Notes: generated from the letters alone by a model not told the origin. 64,000 nucleotides of DNA from Rhizobiales bacterium Ga0077525 (GCA_001464835.1 LNDS01000027.1:124001-188000), one strand, 5' to 3'; shown: positions 52,081 through 63,492, numbered from the stretch's first letter. Numbers and translations are program-made.

Positions 52081-53180
52081 GCTTTCTTCCCCAAAAACTC
52101 TTTCAGCGCGGCGACCACCAATTTGTTGGCTTCCTCGCCGCCGACCGTCATGCGCAGCGCATTAGGCAACTGATAGGACGACACCTGGCGCAGGATCAGG
52201 CCGCGCGTCATCAAGAAGGCATTGGCCTCGCCCGCGGTGCGGCCCGGCGTTTCCGGAAAATGGATCAGCACAAAGTTCGCCACGCTCGGCGTCACCTTGA
52301 GGCCAAGCGCTGCGAATTCGTGGGTCAGCCATTCCAGCCATTTGGCATTGTGCGCGCGCGAGCGCTCGACATGCGCGTTGTCCTTGATCGCGGCGATGCC
52401 GGCGGCGATCGCCGGCGCGCTGACGTTGAACGGCCCGCGAATGCGGTTGACCGCATCGACGACATGCGCCGGGCCGTACATCCAGCCCAGACGCAGCGCC
52501 GCCAGTCCGTAAATCTTCGAGAAGGTGCGCGTCATCACCACATTGTCGGAGGTTGCCACCAATTCGATGCCGGATTCGTAATCGTTGCGGCTGACATATT
52601 CGGCATAAGCCGCGTCGAGCACGAGCAACACGTTCGCCGGCAGCAGGCGGTGCAGCCGCTTGACTTCGTCGAACGGAATATAGGTGCCGGTCGGATTGTT
52701 CGGGTTGGCGAGGAATACGATTTTGGTCTTCGCCGTCACCGCCTTGAGAATGGCATCGACGTCGGCGGTGAATTCCTTTTCCGGCGCGACCACGGGCTTG
52801 GCGCCGGTGCCGAGCGTCGCGATCGGATACACCAGAAAGCCGTGCGTGGTGTGGATCGCCTCATCGCCGTCGGTCAAATAGGCGCGCGCGATCAGGTTGA
52901 GCAGATCATCGGAGCCCGCGCCGCAAACCAGCCGCGCCGGATCGAGGCCGTAGACGCCGGCAATCGCTTCGCGCAACGCCAGCGACGAGCCTTCCGGGTA
53001 ATCTTCAAGATGCGCGCCGGCCGCGCGGTAGGCCGCGATGGCGTTGTCGCCAGGGCCCAAAGGCGTCTCGTTCGACGACAGCTTGTAGACTTTGTCGACG
53101 CCGGGCGCGCTGCTCTTGCCCGGAACGTAAGGGGCAATATCGAGCACGCCGGGGCGCGGGGTAGGGCGGTTCGCGGTCAT
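52077..53180 (-). CDS. hisC: Histidinol-phosphate/aromatic aminotransferase
   Basis: PLP aminotransferase, 367 residues, of the HisC family: [18 protein letters not shown] near residue 33, [19 protein letters not shown] near 155, [11 protein letters not shown] near 185 and the PLP lysine in [17 protein letters not shown] near 222. In this place between a chorismate mutase-like gene and tyrC it most likely transaminates prephenate or phenylpyruvate and 4-hydroxyphenylpyruvate, though it may also serve histidine synthesis. It overlaps tyrC by four bases. Confidence 0.92.
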   Translation of the reverse strand: MTANRPTPRPGVLDIAPYVPGKSSAPGVDKVYKLSSNETPLGPGDNAIAAYRAAGAHLEDYPEGSSLALREAIAGVYGLDPARLVCGAGSDDLLNLIARAYLTDGDEAIHTTHGFLVYPIATLGTGAKPVVAPEKEFTADVDAILKAVTAKTKIVFLANPNNPTGTYIPFDEVKRLHRLLPANVLLVLDAAYAEYVSRNDYESGIELVATSDNVVMTRTFSKIYGLAALRLGWMYGPAHVVDAVNRIRGPFNVSAPAIAAGIAAIKDNAHVERSRAHNAKWLEWLTHEFAALGLKVTPSVANFVLIHFPETPGRTAGEANAFLMTRGLILRQVSSYQLPNALRMTVGGEEANKLVVAALKEFLGKKA

Positions 53181-53214
53181 GGGCAGCTTTCTGGCGCGGT
53201 TATTTCGGTCAGGC

Positions 53215-54066
53215 TTATTTCAGCGGCACCGTATAGCGGGTCGCGTGGCTACCGACGAGGGCCGTCGAACGCACGGTGACGCCGGCTTTCACCAAAGCCT
53301 CGGCGATGCCCTCGATTTTTTCCTCGCGCGGCAGCGTCACCAGAAGGGCGGCGCCATCGAAGGCGCGGTCGGGCACGGCGAGGAAATCGGCCATGCCGGC
53401 GAGCATGTGCGCGGCCTGCGCCGACCAGCCCGACACCCGCACGCTCCAGACCCCGGCTTCGGTCGCCATCGCGTCCGCCGCGGCGCGCGAAATGACGAAC
53501 ACCGGCAGCGCCGCCGGATGGTCGGCGCGCTCGACAAAGGGCAGGCGGGCGATGATCTTCGGCGCGGCGTCGAATTCGAGCGCGGTCCACCACGGCCCGG
53601 CGCTGGCCAGCCCAATAGCCGGCACCAGGCCGAGATCCCCCTTCGAGGTCGAGACGGCATCGACCACGGCGGCGGCGCCCATATGCGGCACCAGCGGCAC
53701 CGTAAATCCAAAATGGAAGCGGGCGGAATCCCGCATCAAGGCGTCGCCGGCCGAGAAGTCGGCATGGGCGGAGAAGGGCGATTGCACGTAGGTGAATGTG
53801 GCGATGATGACGCGCCAGATGCTCTCGACCGTGTCGAGCGGCAGGATGCCTTTATGGCGCTGCACCAGGCGGCGCATCATCTCGGCCTCGCGCGCCGGGC
53901 GGAAGGCCGAGCCGGTATCCTGGCTCTTTTTGACCGCGATCAGCCGGTCGATGATGTCGCCGCGCTCCATGAGCAGGCGGTGCACGGACTCATCGATACG
54001 GTCGATCTCCTTGCGGAGTTCGGCCAGGTCAGGAGCCTTTGGCGGCGTGGGCAAGTTCGTCGGCAT
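53215..54066 (-). CDS. Chorismate mutase with divergent prephenate dehydratase-like domain
   Basis: A 283-residue protein. Residues about 14-95 are an AroQ-type chorismate mutase helix bundle ([20 protein letters not shown] and [19 protein letters not shown]). The rest resembles a prephenate dehydratase/periplasmic-binding fold ([18 protein letters not shown]) with an ACT-like end ([20 protein letters not shown]). The dehydratase hallmark T-R-F is not visible, so only mutase activity is safe. The ATG at 54066 is chosen for the family-like start. It heads the hisC-tyrC unit and is divergent from metX. Confidence 0.82.
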   Translation of the reverse strand: MPTNLPTPPKAPDLAELRKEIDRIDESVHRLLMERGDIIDRLIAVKKSQDTGSAFRPAREAEMMRRLVQRHKGILPLDTVESIWRVIIATFTYVQSPFSAHADFSAGDALMRDSARFHFGFTVPLVPHMGAAAVVDAVSTSKGDLGLVPAIGLASAGPWWTALEFDAAPKIIARLPFVERADHPAALPVFVISRAAADAMATEAGVWSVRVSGWSAQAAHMLAGMADFLAVPDRAFDGAALLVTLPREEKIEGIAEALVKAGVTVRSTALVGSHATRYTVPLK

Positions 54067-54160
54067 GGCCGCATTGATAGGGGGCGCGGGGCCTGAAATC
54101 AAACCGGGAGGCGCCATCAGGGCCGCCTTGACGGACCCTCTCACCGGGACTAACTCTGTA

Positions 54161-54217
54161 CTCCGTGGTCATTTGAGCCGGCCGGCTTGCAGCCACGTTA
54201 AACAACTCGCTAAACAG
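54161..54217 (+). promoter_or_regulatory. SAM-II riboswitch upstream of metX
   Basis: The aptamer reads CTCCGTGGTCATTTG, GCCGGCCGGCTTGCAGCC, ACGTTAAACAACTCGCTAAA in order, matching the SAM-II consensus, including the GCTAAA pseudoknot strand. It senses S-adenosylmethionine and should lower metX-metW expression when methionine is plentiful. It is nearly the same as the element before metZ at 15380-15437. Confidence 0.95.
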
Positions 54218-54268
54218 GCCGGGGAACATGTGTCCCGGCCGAACCTTTGTTCAGGCCGGGTTTTTTTT
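54217..54268 (+). terminator. Antiterminator/terminator switch in the metX leader
   Basis: CCCGGCC at 54234-54240 can pair with GGCCGGG at 54217-54223 or with GGCCGGG at 54254-54260. The second pairing is followed directly by eight T residues (54261-54268) and makes a terminator. The layout is the same as in the metZ leader. Confidence 0.85.
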
Positions 54269-54321
54269 ATGGCCTGTTGTCGAGCGGTCGGGGAGACCTC
54301 GTTCGGGGGCCTGTTTTTACG

Positions 54322-55503
54322 ATGGCGGATCATCAAGCGGAGGCTGACCTGATCGTGCGCGACGCGGACCGTCCGCGCGACGCGCTGATCGCCAGCTTCG
54401 GCGCCGACAGACCGTTGAAGCTCGACGCCGGCGTGTCGCTGTCGCCGTTCCAGATCGCCTACACGACTTACGGCACGCTGAACGCCGACAAGTCCAACGC
54501 GGTGATGGTGTGCCACGCGCTGACCGGCGATCAATATGTCGCGCAAGTCCACCCGGTCACCAAGAAGAACGGCTGGTGGGAGACCCTGATCGGACCCGGC
54601 AAGCCGCTCGATCCGGCGCGCTATTTCATCATCTGTCCGAATGTGATCGGCGGCTGCATGGGCTCATCGGGGCCGGCCTCGACCAATCCGCAAACCGGCA
54701 AGCCGTGGGGCCTGGAATTTCCGGTGGTCACGATTCGCGACATGGTGCGGGCGCAGGCCATGCTGCTCGACCATCTCGGTATCGAGACCTTGTTTGCCGT
54801 GGTCGGCGGGTCGATGGGCGGCATGCAGGTGCTGCAATGGGCGGCGAGCTATCCGCAGCGCGTCTTCGCCGCATTGCCGATCGCCTGCGCGACGCGCCAC
54901 TCGGCGCAGAATATCGCGTTCCATGAAGTCGGCCGCCAAGCCGTCATGGCCGATCCGGAATGGCGTGGCGGCCGCTATCATCTGGAAGGTACTAACCCGC
55001 GCCGTGGCCTCGCCGTCGCGCGCATGGGCGCGCACATCACCTATCTGTCGGACGCGGCGCTGCACCGCAAGTTCGGCCGCAAATTCCAGGACCGCGAAAA
55101 TCCGACGTTTTCGTTCGACGCCGATTTCGAGGTGGAATCTTATTTGCGTCACCAGGGCATCACCTTCGTCGAGCGCTTCGACGCCAATTCGTATCTCTAT
55201 CTGACGCGGGCGATGGACTATTTCGATCTGGCGGCGGATGCTGGCGGCACTTTGGCGGCCGCGTTCAAGGACACGCCGACGCGCTTCTGCGTCATTTCGT
55301 TCACCAGCGACTGGCTGTTTCCGACCTCGGAATCGCGTGCCACCGTGCATGCGCTCAACGCCGCCAGCGCGCGCGTGTCGTTCGCCGAAATCGTCACCGA
55401 CAAGGGCCACGACGCCTTCCTGCTCGACGAGCCGGAAATGTTCGGCATCGTGCGCGGCTTTCTCGAGGGCGCCCGCAAGGCGCGCGGTTTGACCAGCAAG
55501 TGA
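54322..55503 (+). CDS. metX: Homoserine O-acyltransferase MetX
   Basis: Alpha/beta-hydrolase enzyme that acylates homoserine as the first committed step of methionine synthesis. The 393-residue protein has nucleophile Ser164 in [13 protein letters not shown], the [19 protein letters not shown] loop, and the catalytic Asp and His region FTSDWLFP and [11 protein letters not shown]. The family is called homoserine O-acetyltransferase, but some members use succinyl-CoA, and the partner MetZ in this genome suggests O-succinylhomoserine; the acyl donor is not resolved. ATG at 54322 gives the family start. metW follows by 7 bases. Confidence 0.94.
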   Translation: MADHQAEADLIVRDADRPRDALIASFGADRPLKLDAGVSLSPFQIAYTTYGTLNADKSNAVMVCHALTGDQYVAQVHPVTKKNGWWETLIGPGKPLDPARYFIICPNVIGGCMGSSGPASTNPQTGKPWGLEFPVVTIRDMVRAQAMLLDHLGIETLFAVVGGSMGGMQVLQWAASYPQRVFAALPIACATRHSAQNIAFHEVGRQAVMADPEWRGGRYHLEGTNPRRGLAVARMGAHITYLSDAALHRKFGRKFQDRENPTFSFDADFEVESYLRHQGITFVERFDANSYLYLTRAMDYFDLAADAGGTLAAAFKDTPTRFCVISFTSDWLFPTSESRATVHALNAASARVSFAEIVTDKGHDAFLLDEPEMFGIVRGFLEGARKARGLTSK

Positions 55504-55510
55504 TCGCCCC

Positions 55511-56158
55511 ATGACCGAATTCAACGCCGCAAAAATCGCCCGCACCTCGACCGGCACCCGTGTCGATCTCGTGCTGGTGTCGCAAATGGTGACGCGGGGC
55601 GCCAAGGTGCTCGACGTCGGCTGCGGCGATGGCGAGCTGTTGCACCTGCTCGGCGAAAGCCGCGATGTCGATGGCCGCGGCATCGAGCTGTCGCGCGAGG
55701 GCGTCAACGAATGCGTCGCCAAGGGGCTTGCCGTGATCCAGGGCGACGCCGACACCGACCTCGGCGATTATCCGGATGACGCCTTCGACTATGTGATCCT
55801 GTCGCAGACGCTGCAGGCGACGCGCCATCCGCGCGTCGTGCTCGAACACATGCTGCGCATCGGCCGGCATGCGGTCGTGTCGTTTCCGAATTTCGGCCAC
55901 TGGACGGTGCGGCTGCAATTGCTGTTCGCCGGCCACATGCCGCAGACCGACATTCTGCCGTATAGCTGGTACGACACGCCGAACATCCACCATTGCACGA
56001 TCAAGGACTTCGTCCAGCTCTGCAATGCGATCGACGTGAAGATCGAGAAGGCCGTGGCGCTTAACGCCTGGGGTTCGCCGCTGAGGCTGAATGCGCCGTG
56101 GTGGTTCTGGAACCTGTTCGGCGAACAGGGCGTGTTCCTGCTCAGCCGCAAGAGCTGA
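55511..56158 (+). CDS. metW: Methionine biosynthesis protein MetW
   Basis: A 215-residue methyltransferase-like protein with the SAM-binding motif VLDVGCGDGELLHLL near residue 35 and the MetW-specific stretch VILSQTLQATRHPRVVLEHML near 97, cut here, and GHMPQTDILPYSWYDTPNIHH near 140. It is needed with MetX for full homoserine acylation in several proteobacteria, probably by forming a complex. It lies directly after metX under the same riboswitch, and a strong terminator follows. Confidence 0.94.
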   Translation: MTEFNAAKIARTSTGTRVDLVLVSQMVTRGAKVLDVGCGDGELLHLLGESRDVDGRGIELSREGVNECVAKGLAVIQGDADTDLGDYPDDAFDYVILSQTLQATRHPRVVLEHMLRIGRHAVVSFPNFGHWTVRLQLLFAGHMPQTDILPYSWYDTPNIHHCTIKDFVQLCNAIDVKIEKAVALNAWGSPLRLNAPWWFWNLFGEQGVFLLSRKS

Positions 56159-56161
56159 AGA

Positions 56162-56203
56162 AAGCGCGCGGCGATTAACGTTAAATGCCCCGCGCTTTTT
56201 TTT
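56162..56203 (+). terminator. Terminator of metX-metW
   Basis: AAGCGCGCGG (56162-56171) pairs with CCCCGCGCTT (56188-56197) with one bulge, around an inner palindrome TTAACGTTAA, followed by eight T residues. It lies 4 bases after the metW stop. Confidence 0.88.
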
Positions 56204-56204
56204 G

Positions 56205-56258
56205 TTTGACGCGTTTTCTTTACGCGAACCGGTGCCCACTTCGCTCGAAAACGCTCTT
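56205..56258. repeat. Intergenic repeat, family B, copy 2
   Basis: TTTGACGCGTTTTCTTTACG, CGAACCGGTGCCCACTTCGC and TCGAAAACGCTCTT in sequence, nearly the same as 48121-48175. It directly follows the metXW terminator. Confidence 0.85.
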
Positions 56259-56362
56259 AACCACTTCATTGTTAATTCAATCTGACCGGTTCGAGAAAAA
56301 TTGTCGTGGTATTCCCGATGCTGTCGCGCACTACGCGATGCAGACAGCAGTGGGTCCGGTCA

Positions 56363-57286
56363 ATGCGTTTTAAGTCAAAAATTTTGGTAGCTCTCGGATG
56401 CGTCAGCCTGCTCGCCATGAGCGCGCCGGCTTTGGGTAAACCCAAGCAGCAGCAAATCAAGCCGCAACAGGCCAAGCAGCAGCAAAAGCACAAGAACGAC
56501 CGCGCCGTTCGCGCGCCGGCCAGCATGGCGATGGCCTATGCGCCGAAACCGCCGGCTCTCGGCTGGCCGGTGCTGGTCGCCGAAGCGCGCAAATACATGG
56601 GCACCAATCCGACCGACCGCAAACGCCTGTGGTGCGCCACCTTCATGAACATGGTGCTGGCCAAGGCCGGCTACAGCGGCACCAATTCGGACGCCGCCAA
56701 GTCGTTTGCGCAATACGGCCGCCGCATTTCCGAGCCGCGGGTCGGCGCCATCGCCGTGCTGACGCGCGGCAAGAACGGCGGGCATGTCGGCGTCGTCTCC
56801 GGCGTCGACGCCAACGGCAACCCGATCATCATTTCCGGCAACCACAACAAGCGGGTCGGCGAGGCGACCTATGCGCGCTCGCGCGTCATCGCTTATGTGA
56901 TGCCGACCGAGCGCGGCAACACGCAACTGGCCAGCAATGCCGGCCGTCCGTCGCAGGACGACGGGCTCGACTCGCCGATCGCCGAATTGCTGGCCGCCAT
57001 CGAAGTGGAAACCGCGACGCCGCGCGCACCGCAAGGCGCGCAGGCGAATGCGCGCCAGACGCCGGCGTCGGCCGCCTCGCGCCGCCATATCGAACTCGAT
57101 CCGGCGATTGCCGCGTTCCTCGGCCTCAAGCGGCGCGGCCAGAGCGCGCCGCAAGTCCAGCCGCAAGTCCAACAGCAGCCGCAAGTTCAGCCGCCGGTGC
57201 GCGAATTGCGCGTCGAGCAGCGTTCGTCCGGCCGCATCGCGCAGGACAGCGGGCTCGCCGGCCGACTGCTGCCGGTATCGCGCTAG
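56363..57286 (+). CDS. Exported CHAP/TIGR02594-like peptidase
   Basis: A 307-residue protein with a signal peptide (about residues 1-24, ALG-KPKQQQ), a Lys/Gln-rich linker, and an NlpC/P60-CHAP-like cysteine peptidase domain: catalytic Cys in RLWCATFMNMVL near residue 91, GAIAVLTRGKNGGHVGVVSG with the catalytic His, and IISGNHN. The C-terminal 100 residues are disordered and Gln-rich (PQVQPQVQQQPQVQPPV). It probably cleaves peptidoglycan. The ATG at 56363 places the signal peptide first. It is convergent with the MOSC gene, 2 bases apart. Confidence 0.82.
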   Translation: MRFKSKILVALGCVSLLAMSAPALGKPKQQQIKPQQAKQQQKHKNDRAVRAPASMAMAYAPKPPALGWPVLVAEARKYMGTNPTDRKRLWCATFMNMVLAKAGYSGTNSDAAKSFAQYGRRISEPRVGAIAVLTRGKNGGHVGVVSGVDANGNPIIISGNHNKRVGEATYARSRVIAYVMPTERGNTQLASNAGRPSQDDGLDSPIAELLAAIEVETATPRAPQGAQANARQTPASAASRRHIELDPAIAAFLGLKRRGQSAPQVQPQVQQQPQVQPPVRELRVEQRSSGRIAQDSGLAGRLLPVSR

Positions 57287-57288
57287 AC

Positions 57289-58071
57289 CTAAATCAGCAC
57301 ATCGCTGGTGAGCGCGTCGCCAATGGCGATGTCGCCGCCGGCGATGACTTCGGCATAGATGCCGCAATCGGCATGGCCGAAGGTCTGCAACAACGTCTTC
57401 GGGATGGTCAGGTCGCGCGCCGCCGTCGCCGGATCGACATCGGTCGCGGCGCAGCGCACGATCCGCTTCACCACTTTCAGCCGCGCGCTGCCGATGGAAA
57501 TCTCGGCGCCGAGCAGGTCGAATTCGCGCCAGGCCGGCCAGCCTGAGACGTGAATGTTGCCGCGAAAGCGCAACGGATCGACGGCCTTTCCGGTCGCGGT
57601 CTCGACCGCGGCGACCGAGGCCAGGTTGATGATCGACACCACCTTTTTGGCGACGTCGGAAAAACTGTGTGGCGCGCCGGACCCTGCTTCACCGCTGAGA
57701 ACCTTGGGCGGGCCGTTCAGCTCCGCCGGCATAGTGCGGCGGAAAAACCCCTCGATCGCCAGCCGGCCTTCCTTGGTGCGCAGGTCGCCGCGCGCCGCCT
57801 CGCGGCCCTCGGAAACGATGCTCAAAGTATGCGTCGCCTCGTCATAGTCGGTGCGCAGGGCCGCCAGCCGCTCATTCTTCATCAGCATCAGAAAGCGGTT
57901 TTTCGGGAAGTAGCTGGGCGCGGCCGGGTCGAAGCCGGTCGGTCCGTTTTCGATGGCGTAGAGCCGGTCGGCGGCGATGGTCCGCCCCGGAATTAATGTC
58001 GTCCGCTCAAGTCTTTGCGGTGACAGGCCCTTGACCGGGTAGCGGTAGATTGCGTCCACGAATGCCTTCAT
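57289..58071 (-). CDS. MOSC-domain protein with beta-barrel N-terminus
   Basis: A 260-residue protein of the MOSC family. The N-terminal beta-barrel domain begins AIYRYPVKGLSPQRLERTTL and the C-terminal MOSC domain holds the conserved Cys in KVVKRIVRCAATDVDPATAA and a second in FGHADCGIYAEV. Members carry the molybdenum cofactor or sulfur, as in mARC-type amidoxime reductases, but this short form lacks any fused domain. The precise reaction is unknown. It is divergent from clpB. Confidence 0.88.
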   Translation of the reverse strand: MKAFVDAIYRYPVKGLSPQRLERTTLIPGRTIAADRLYAIENGPTGFDPAAPSYFPKNRFLMLMKNERLAALRTDYDEATHTLSIVSEGREAARGDLRTKEGRLAIEGFFRRTMPAELNGPPKVLSGEAGSGAPHSFSDVAKKVVSIINLASVAAVETATGKAVDPLRFRGNIHVSGWPAWREFDLLGAEISIGSARLKVVKRIVRCAATDVDPATAARDLTIPKTLLQTFGHADCGIYAEVIAGGDIAIGDALTSDVLI

Positions 58072-58100
58072 TTTACTGACCTATATCAAGCGGGCGGGCT

Positions 58101-58130
58101 CTTCAAACCGCAATATTGCCTCCTACATAT
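58101..58130 (+). promoter_or_regulatory. Heat-shock (RpoH-like) promoter of clpB
   Basis: CTTCAAA (58101-58107) and CCTACATAT (58122-58130) with a 14-base spacer fit the sigma32 pattern (CTTGAAA, about 14 bases, CCCCATNT) with a few mismatches. It lies 71 bases before the clpB start and on the right strand for a known RpoH target. Confidence 0.55.
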
Positions 58131-58136
58131 GACCTT

Positions 58137-58161
58137 GGCGGGTCGCCTTCGGGGACCCGCC
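58137..58161 (+). other. Stable hairpin in the clpB leader
   Basis: GGCGGGTC (58137-58144) pairs with GACCCGCC (58154-58161) around GCCTTCGGG. If transcription starts just after the candidate promoter, the hairpin forms at the very 5' end of the clpB message. It does not cover the ribosome binding site (GAGGGAG at about 58189), so it is more likely to stabilise the message than act as a thermometer. Confidence 0.6.
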
Positions 58162-58200
58162 AGAGTGAACGGCGCCATGATGGGCCGAGGGAGCTGAGCC

Positions 58201-60795
<2,595 letters not shown>

Positions 60796-60818
60796 GCGGC
60801 TGCGTCGAACTCAGCGCG

Positions 60819-60922
60819 CTCCCTCTCCCCTTTGGGGTGAGGGGGCAAGTGACTCTCGATAGGCGGTAACCCCTCACCCGGCATGCTGCGCATGCCGACC
60901 TCTCCCTATGGGAGAGGTGGAA
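60819..60922. repeat. Palindromic intergenic repeat, family A, copy 2
   Basis: Shares GAGGGGGCAAGTGACT, CCCCTCACCCGGCA and TGCCGACCTCTCCCTATG with the copy at 9807-9921. It fills the convergent gap between clpB and the helicase gene and may act as a two-way terminator. Confidence 0.85.
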
Positions 60923-60928
60923 GAAAGA

Positions 60929-63013
60929 TTACTTCCACATCCCGCGCATCTTCGCCCCGACATCGACGGTCCTCCGCGCCGGGCTTGCGCCCGCCTGTGC
61001 CGCGCGCGGCGGCGGCCACGCGCCATGCTCGAAATGCGTCAGCAACGAATTCGGAATGAAGCGCGTGCGCTGCGCGTAGACGTGGCGGTCGCCGCCGCTG
61101 CGCTGGCCGTGCGTGAAGAAGCGCTGCGGCACCATCACGTGCAGCTGATCCTTGGCGCGCGTCATCGCCACGTAAAGCAGGCGGCGCTCTTCCTCGATCT
61201 CCGGCGTCGAGCCGGTCGAGAGATCGGAAGGCAAACAACCATCGACGGTGTTGAGCGTATACACCGCGGTCCATTCCTGGCCCTTGGCGGAATGGATCGT
61301 CGACAGAATGAGATAATCCTCGTCGAGCAGTGGCGGGCCGGACTGATCGCTGGTCGCGCTCGGCGGATCGAGCGTCAGCTCGGTGAGAAAACGTTCACGG
61401 CTCGGATAAGTCGCGGCGATCTGCGCCAATTGCGCCAGGTCGCCCTGCCGCGTGGCGGCATCCTCGTGCATGCGTTCGAGATGCGGCTCATACCAGCGGC
61501 AGACGCATTCGAGTTCGCCGGGCCAGCCGAGAGCATTGCGGCGCAACAGGCCGATCATGTCCTCGAAGTCCGGCCAATGTTCGAGCGTCGCGGCGGGCGG
61601 CTTGAAGCTTGCCAGCGCGCCGGCGGCATCGCCGCTTTCGGCAATACGGTCGAGCAGGCGGCCGGCCGCGCTCGGACCGATGCCGGGCAGCATCTGCGCC
61701 ACGCGAAAGCCGGCGACGCGGTCGCGCATATTGTTGACCCAGCGCAGCACTGACAGCACGTCCTTGATGTGCGCCGCTTCGAGAAACTTCAGGCCGCCGA
61801 ATTTGACGAAAGGAATATTCCGCCGCGTCAGTTCGATTTCCAGCCCGGCGCTGTGGCTCGAGGTGCGGAACAGCACGGCCTGGCTTTTCAGCACGATGCC
61901 GGCTTCGCGGTTCTCCAGAATCTTCTCGACGATGTACTGCGCCTGCTGCACGTCGTCGGCGACATTGACGATGCGCGGCCGTTCCGCCGAGGGCCGGTCC
62001 GACCACAGGTTCTTGGTGAAGCGTTCACTGGCGAGATCAATCACCGCATTGGCGGCGGCGAGGATCGGCTGCGTCGAGCGGTAGTTGCGCTCCAGCGTAA
62101 TGACGTCGGCTTTCGGCGTGAAGTGGTCGGGGAAGTCGAGAATGTTGCGCACCGTCGCGGCGCGAAAAGAATAGATGGATTGCGCGTCGTCGCCGACGAC
62201 CGTCAGGCCGCGGCCGTTCGGTCGCAAGCCGAGCAGGATCGAGGCCTGCAAGCGGTTGGTGTCCTGATATTCATCGACCATGACATGATCGAAGCGCGCC
62301 GACAGTTCCTCGGCGATGGCGCCTTCGCTCATCATCTGCGCCCAGTACAACAGCAGGTCGTCGTAATCGAGCACGTTCTGCTTCTGCTTGGCCTCGACGT
62401 AAGCGGAGAACAAATTGCGCAATTCGCTTTCCCATTCGCCGCACCACGGAAAGAAATTGCCGAGTACATCGGCCAAAGGCATCTCGGCATTCACCGCGCG
62501 GGAATAGATCGACAGGCACGTTCCCTTCATCGGGAAGCGCTTGCGTGTCTGCGAAAAGCCGAGTTCGTGCCGCACCAGGTTCATCAGGTCGGCCGAATCC
62601 TCGCGGTCGTGGATGTTGAAAGCCTGGTCGAGGCCGATGTCGCGGGCATATTCACGCAACAGCCGCGCGCCGATGGCGTGAAACGTGCCGGACCAGTTGA
62701 GATGTCCCGCCGCGCTGCCTGCCTGCGTGCCGAAAATCTGCGCGGTGATGCGCTCGACGCGCCGTTGCATCTCGGCCGCGGCGCGCCGCGAAAAGGTCAG
62801 CAGCAGAATGCGGCGCGGATCGACGCCGCCGACGATCAGATGGGCGACGCGATGCGCCAGAGTGTTGGTCTTGCCGGAGCCGGCGCCGGCGATGATCAAG
62901 AGCGGCGCGGCGTCATTGAGCGCGCCGTCACCGTGCTCGACGGCGCGGCGCTGCTCGGCATTCAGCTTGCTTAGATAGGCAGTGCTGGCGGCGACAGGCG
63001 CGGAATAGTTCAT
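60929..63013 (-). CDS. UvrD/Rep-family ATP-dependent DNA helicase
   Basis: Superfamily 1 helicase of 694 residues. Motifs in order: Q-motif LNAEQRRAVEHGDG, Walker A AGAGSGKTNTL at 42-49, motif Ia LLLTFSRRAAAEM, motif II MVDEYQDTNRLQ, motif III GLTVVGDDAQSIYSFR, motif IV LERNYRSTQPIL, motif V STIHSAKGQEWTAVY and motif VI LYVAMTRAKDQLHVM. It unwinds DNA 3' to 5' in repair or replication restart. A distinct uvrD/pcrA may exist elsewhere in the genome. The ATG at 63013 lies in an inverted repeat. Confidence 0.93.
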   Translation of the reverse strand: MNYSAPVAASTAYLSKLNAEQRRAVEHGDGALNDAAPLLIIAGAGSGKTNTLAHRVAHLIVGGVDPRRILLLTFSRRAAAEMQRRVERITAQIFGTQAGSAAGHLNWSGTFHAIGARLLREYARDIGLDQAFNIHDREDSADLMNLVRHELGFSQTRKRFPMKGTCLSIYSRAVNAEMPLADVLGNFFPWCGEWESELRNLFSAYVEAKQKQNVLDYDDLLLYWAQMMSEGAIAEELSARFDHVMVDEYQDTNRLQASILLGLRPNGRGLTVVGDDAQSIYSFRAATVRNILDFPDHFTPKADVITLERNYRSTQPILAAANAVIDLASERFTKNLWSDRPSAERPRIVNVADDVQQAQYIVEKILENREAGIVLKSQAVLFRTSSHSAGLEIELTRRNIPFVKFGGLKFLEAAHIKDVLSVLRWVNNMRDRVAGFRVAQMLPGIGPSAAGRLLDRIAESGDAAGALASFKPPAATLEHWPDFEDMIGLLRRNALGWPGELECVCRWYEPHLERMHEDAATRQGDLAQLAQIAATYPSRERFLTELTLDPPSATSDQSGPPLLDEDYLILSTIHSAKGQEWTAVYTLNTVDGCLPSDLSTGSTPEIEEERRLLYVAMTRAKDQLHVMVPQRFFTHGQRSGGDRHVYAQRTRFIPNSLLTHFEHGAWPPPRAAQAGASPARRTVDVGAKMRGMWK

Positions 63014-63031
63014 GCTTGTACAAAGCATGAA
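63009..63031. repeat. Inverted repeat across the helicase start codon
   Basis: TTCATGCT (63009-63016) and AGCATGAA (63024-63031) are perfect arms around TGTACAA. The left arm contains the helicase start codon on the minus strand, so the message could fold over its own start, or the site could be an operator. It does not match the alphaproteobacterial LexA box GTTC-N7-GTTC. Confidence 0.6.
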
Positions 63032-63057
63032 CGCCTTGATTCGTCGATACAACCGCC

Positions 63058-63084
63058 GCATGCCCGGGCTTGACCCGGGCATGC
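63058..63084. repeat. Perfect palindrome upstream of the helicase gene
   Basis: GCATGCCCGGG and CCCGGGCATGC are 11-base perfect arms around CTTGA. A related, shorter palindrome, GCCGGG-TCAA-GCCCGGC, lies at 63149-63165 with the core in opposite orientation. The pair brackets about 65 bases, as paired REP-type elements often do. Confidence 0.75.
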
Positions 63085-63170
63085 ATGATGAGCTGCAGCA
63101 ATCAAAGGCGCTACGCAATGCGGTCGATGACGCGTTGCTTCATGGTTTGCCGGGTCAAGCCCGGCTATTG

Positions 63171-63466
63171 CAGCATCCCGGAGCTGGAAAAGAAGCTGAA
63201 GGCCAACGAGGAGACTGAGGCCAAGCGCGGCGCCATGGTCGAGGAAACCGTGACCGCCGATCATGTCGCCGGCGTCGTCTCGCGCCGGACCGGCGTGCCG
63301 GCGGCGCGCCTTCGGGCGCCTGTTGAAGCGCGTGATCCAGAAGTCGATTCAGGATCCACTGGCCGAACTTATTCTGTCCGGAGCGATCAAGGACGGCGAG
63401 GCGGTCAATGTCTCCGTTGGGCCGACGGGCCTGACGTTCAATGGGAAAATGCAGGCTGCCGCCTGA
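63171..63466 (+). pseudogene. Decayed internal-deletion fragment of a second clpB
   Basis: The first part reads SIPELEKKLKANEETEAK and MVEETVTADHVAGVVSRRTG, the end of the M domain and start of AAA2 of ClpB (compare IPELEKKLKSTEG and MEETVTADHIAGVVSRWTG at residues 505-550 of the intact gene). After VPAARL the frame changes and continues as LKRVIQKSIQDPLAELIL and SGAIKDGEAVNVSV, the last 45 residues of ClpB. About 270 residues between are missing. It is a remnant of a paralogue or duplicate, not a functional gene. Confidence 0.9.
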
Positions 63467-63492
63467 TATCGCAGCGTGATACGCTGCGTCCG

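Noticed and set aside
58137..58161. RNA thermometer (ROSE or fourU type) in the clpB leader.
   Set aside because: The hairpin does not include the ribosome binding site and lacks the U-rich pairing of those elements.
63009..63031. LexA (SOS) box at the helicase start.
   Set aside because: The alphaproteobacterial pattern GTTC-N7-GTTC or GAAC-N7-GAAC does not fit at this site.
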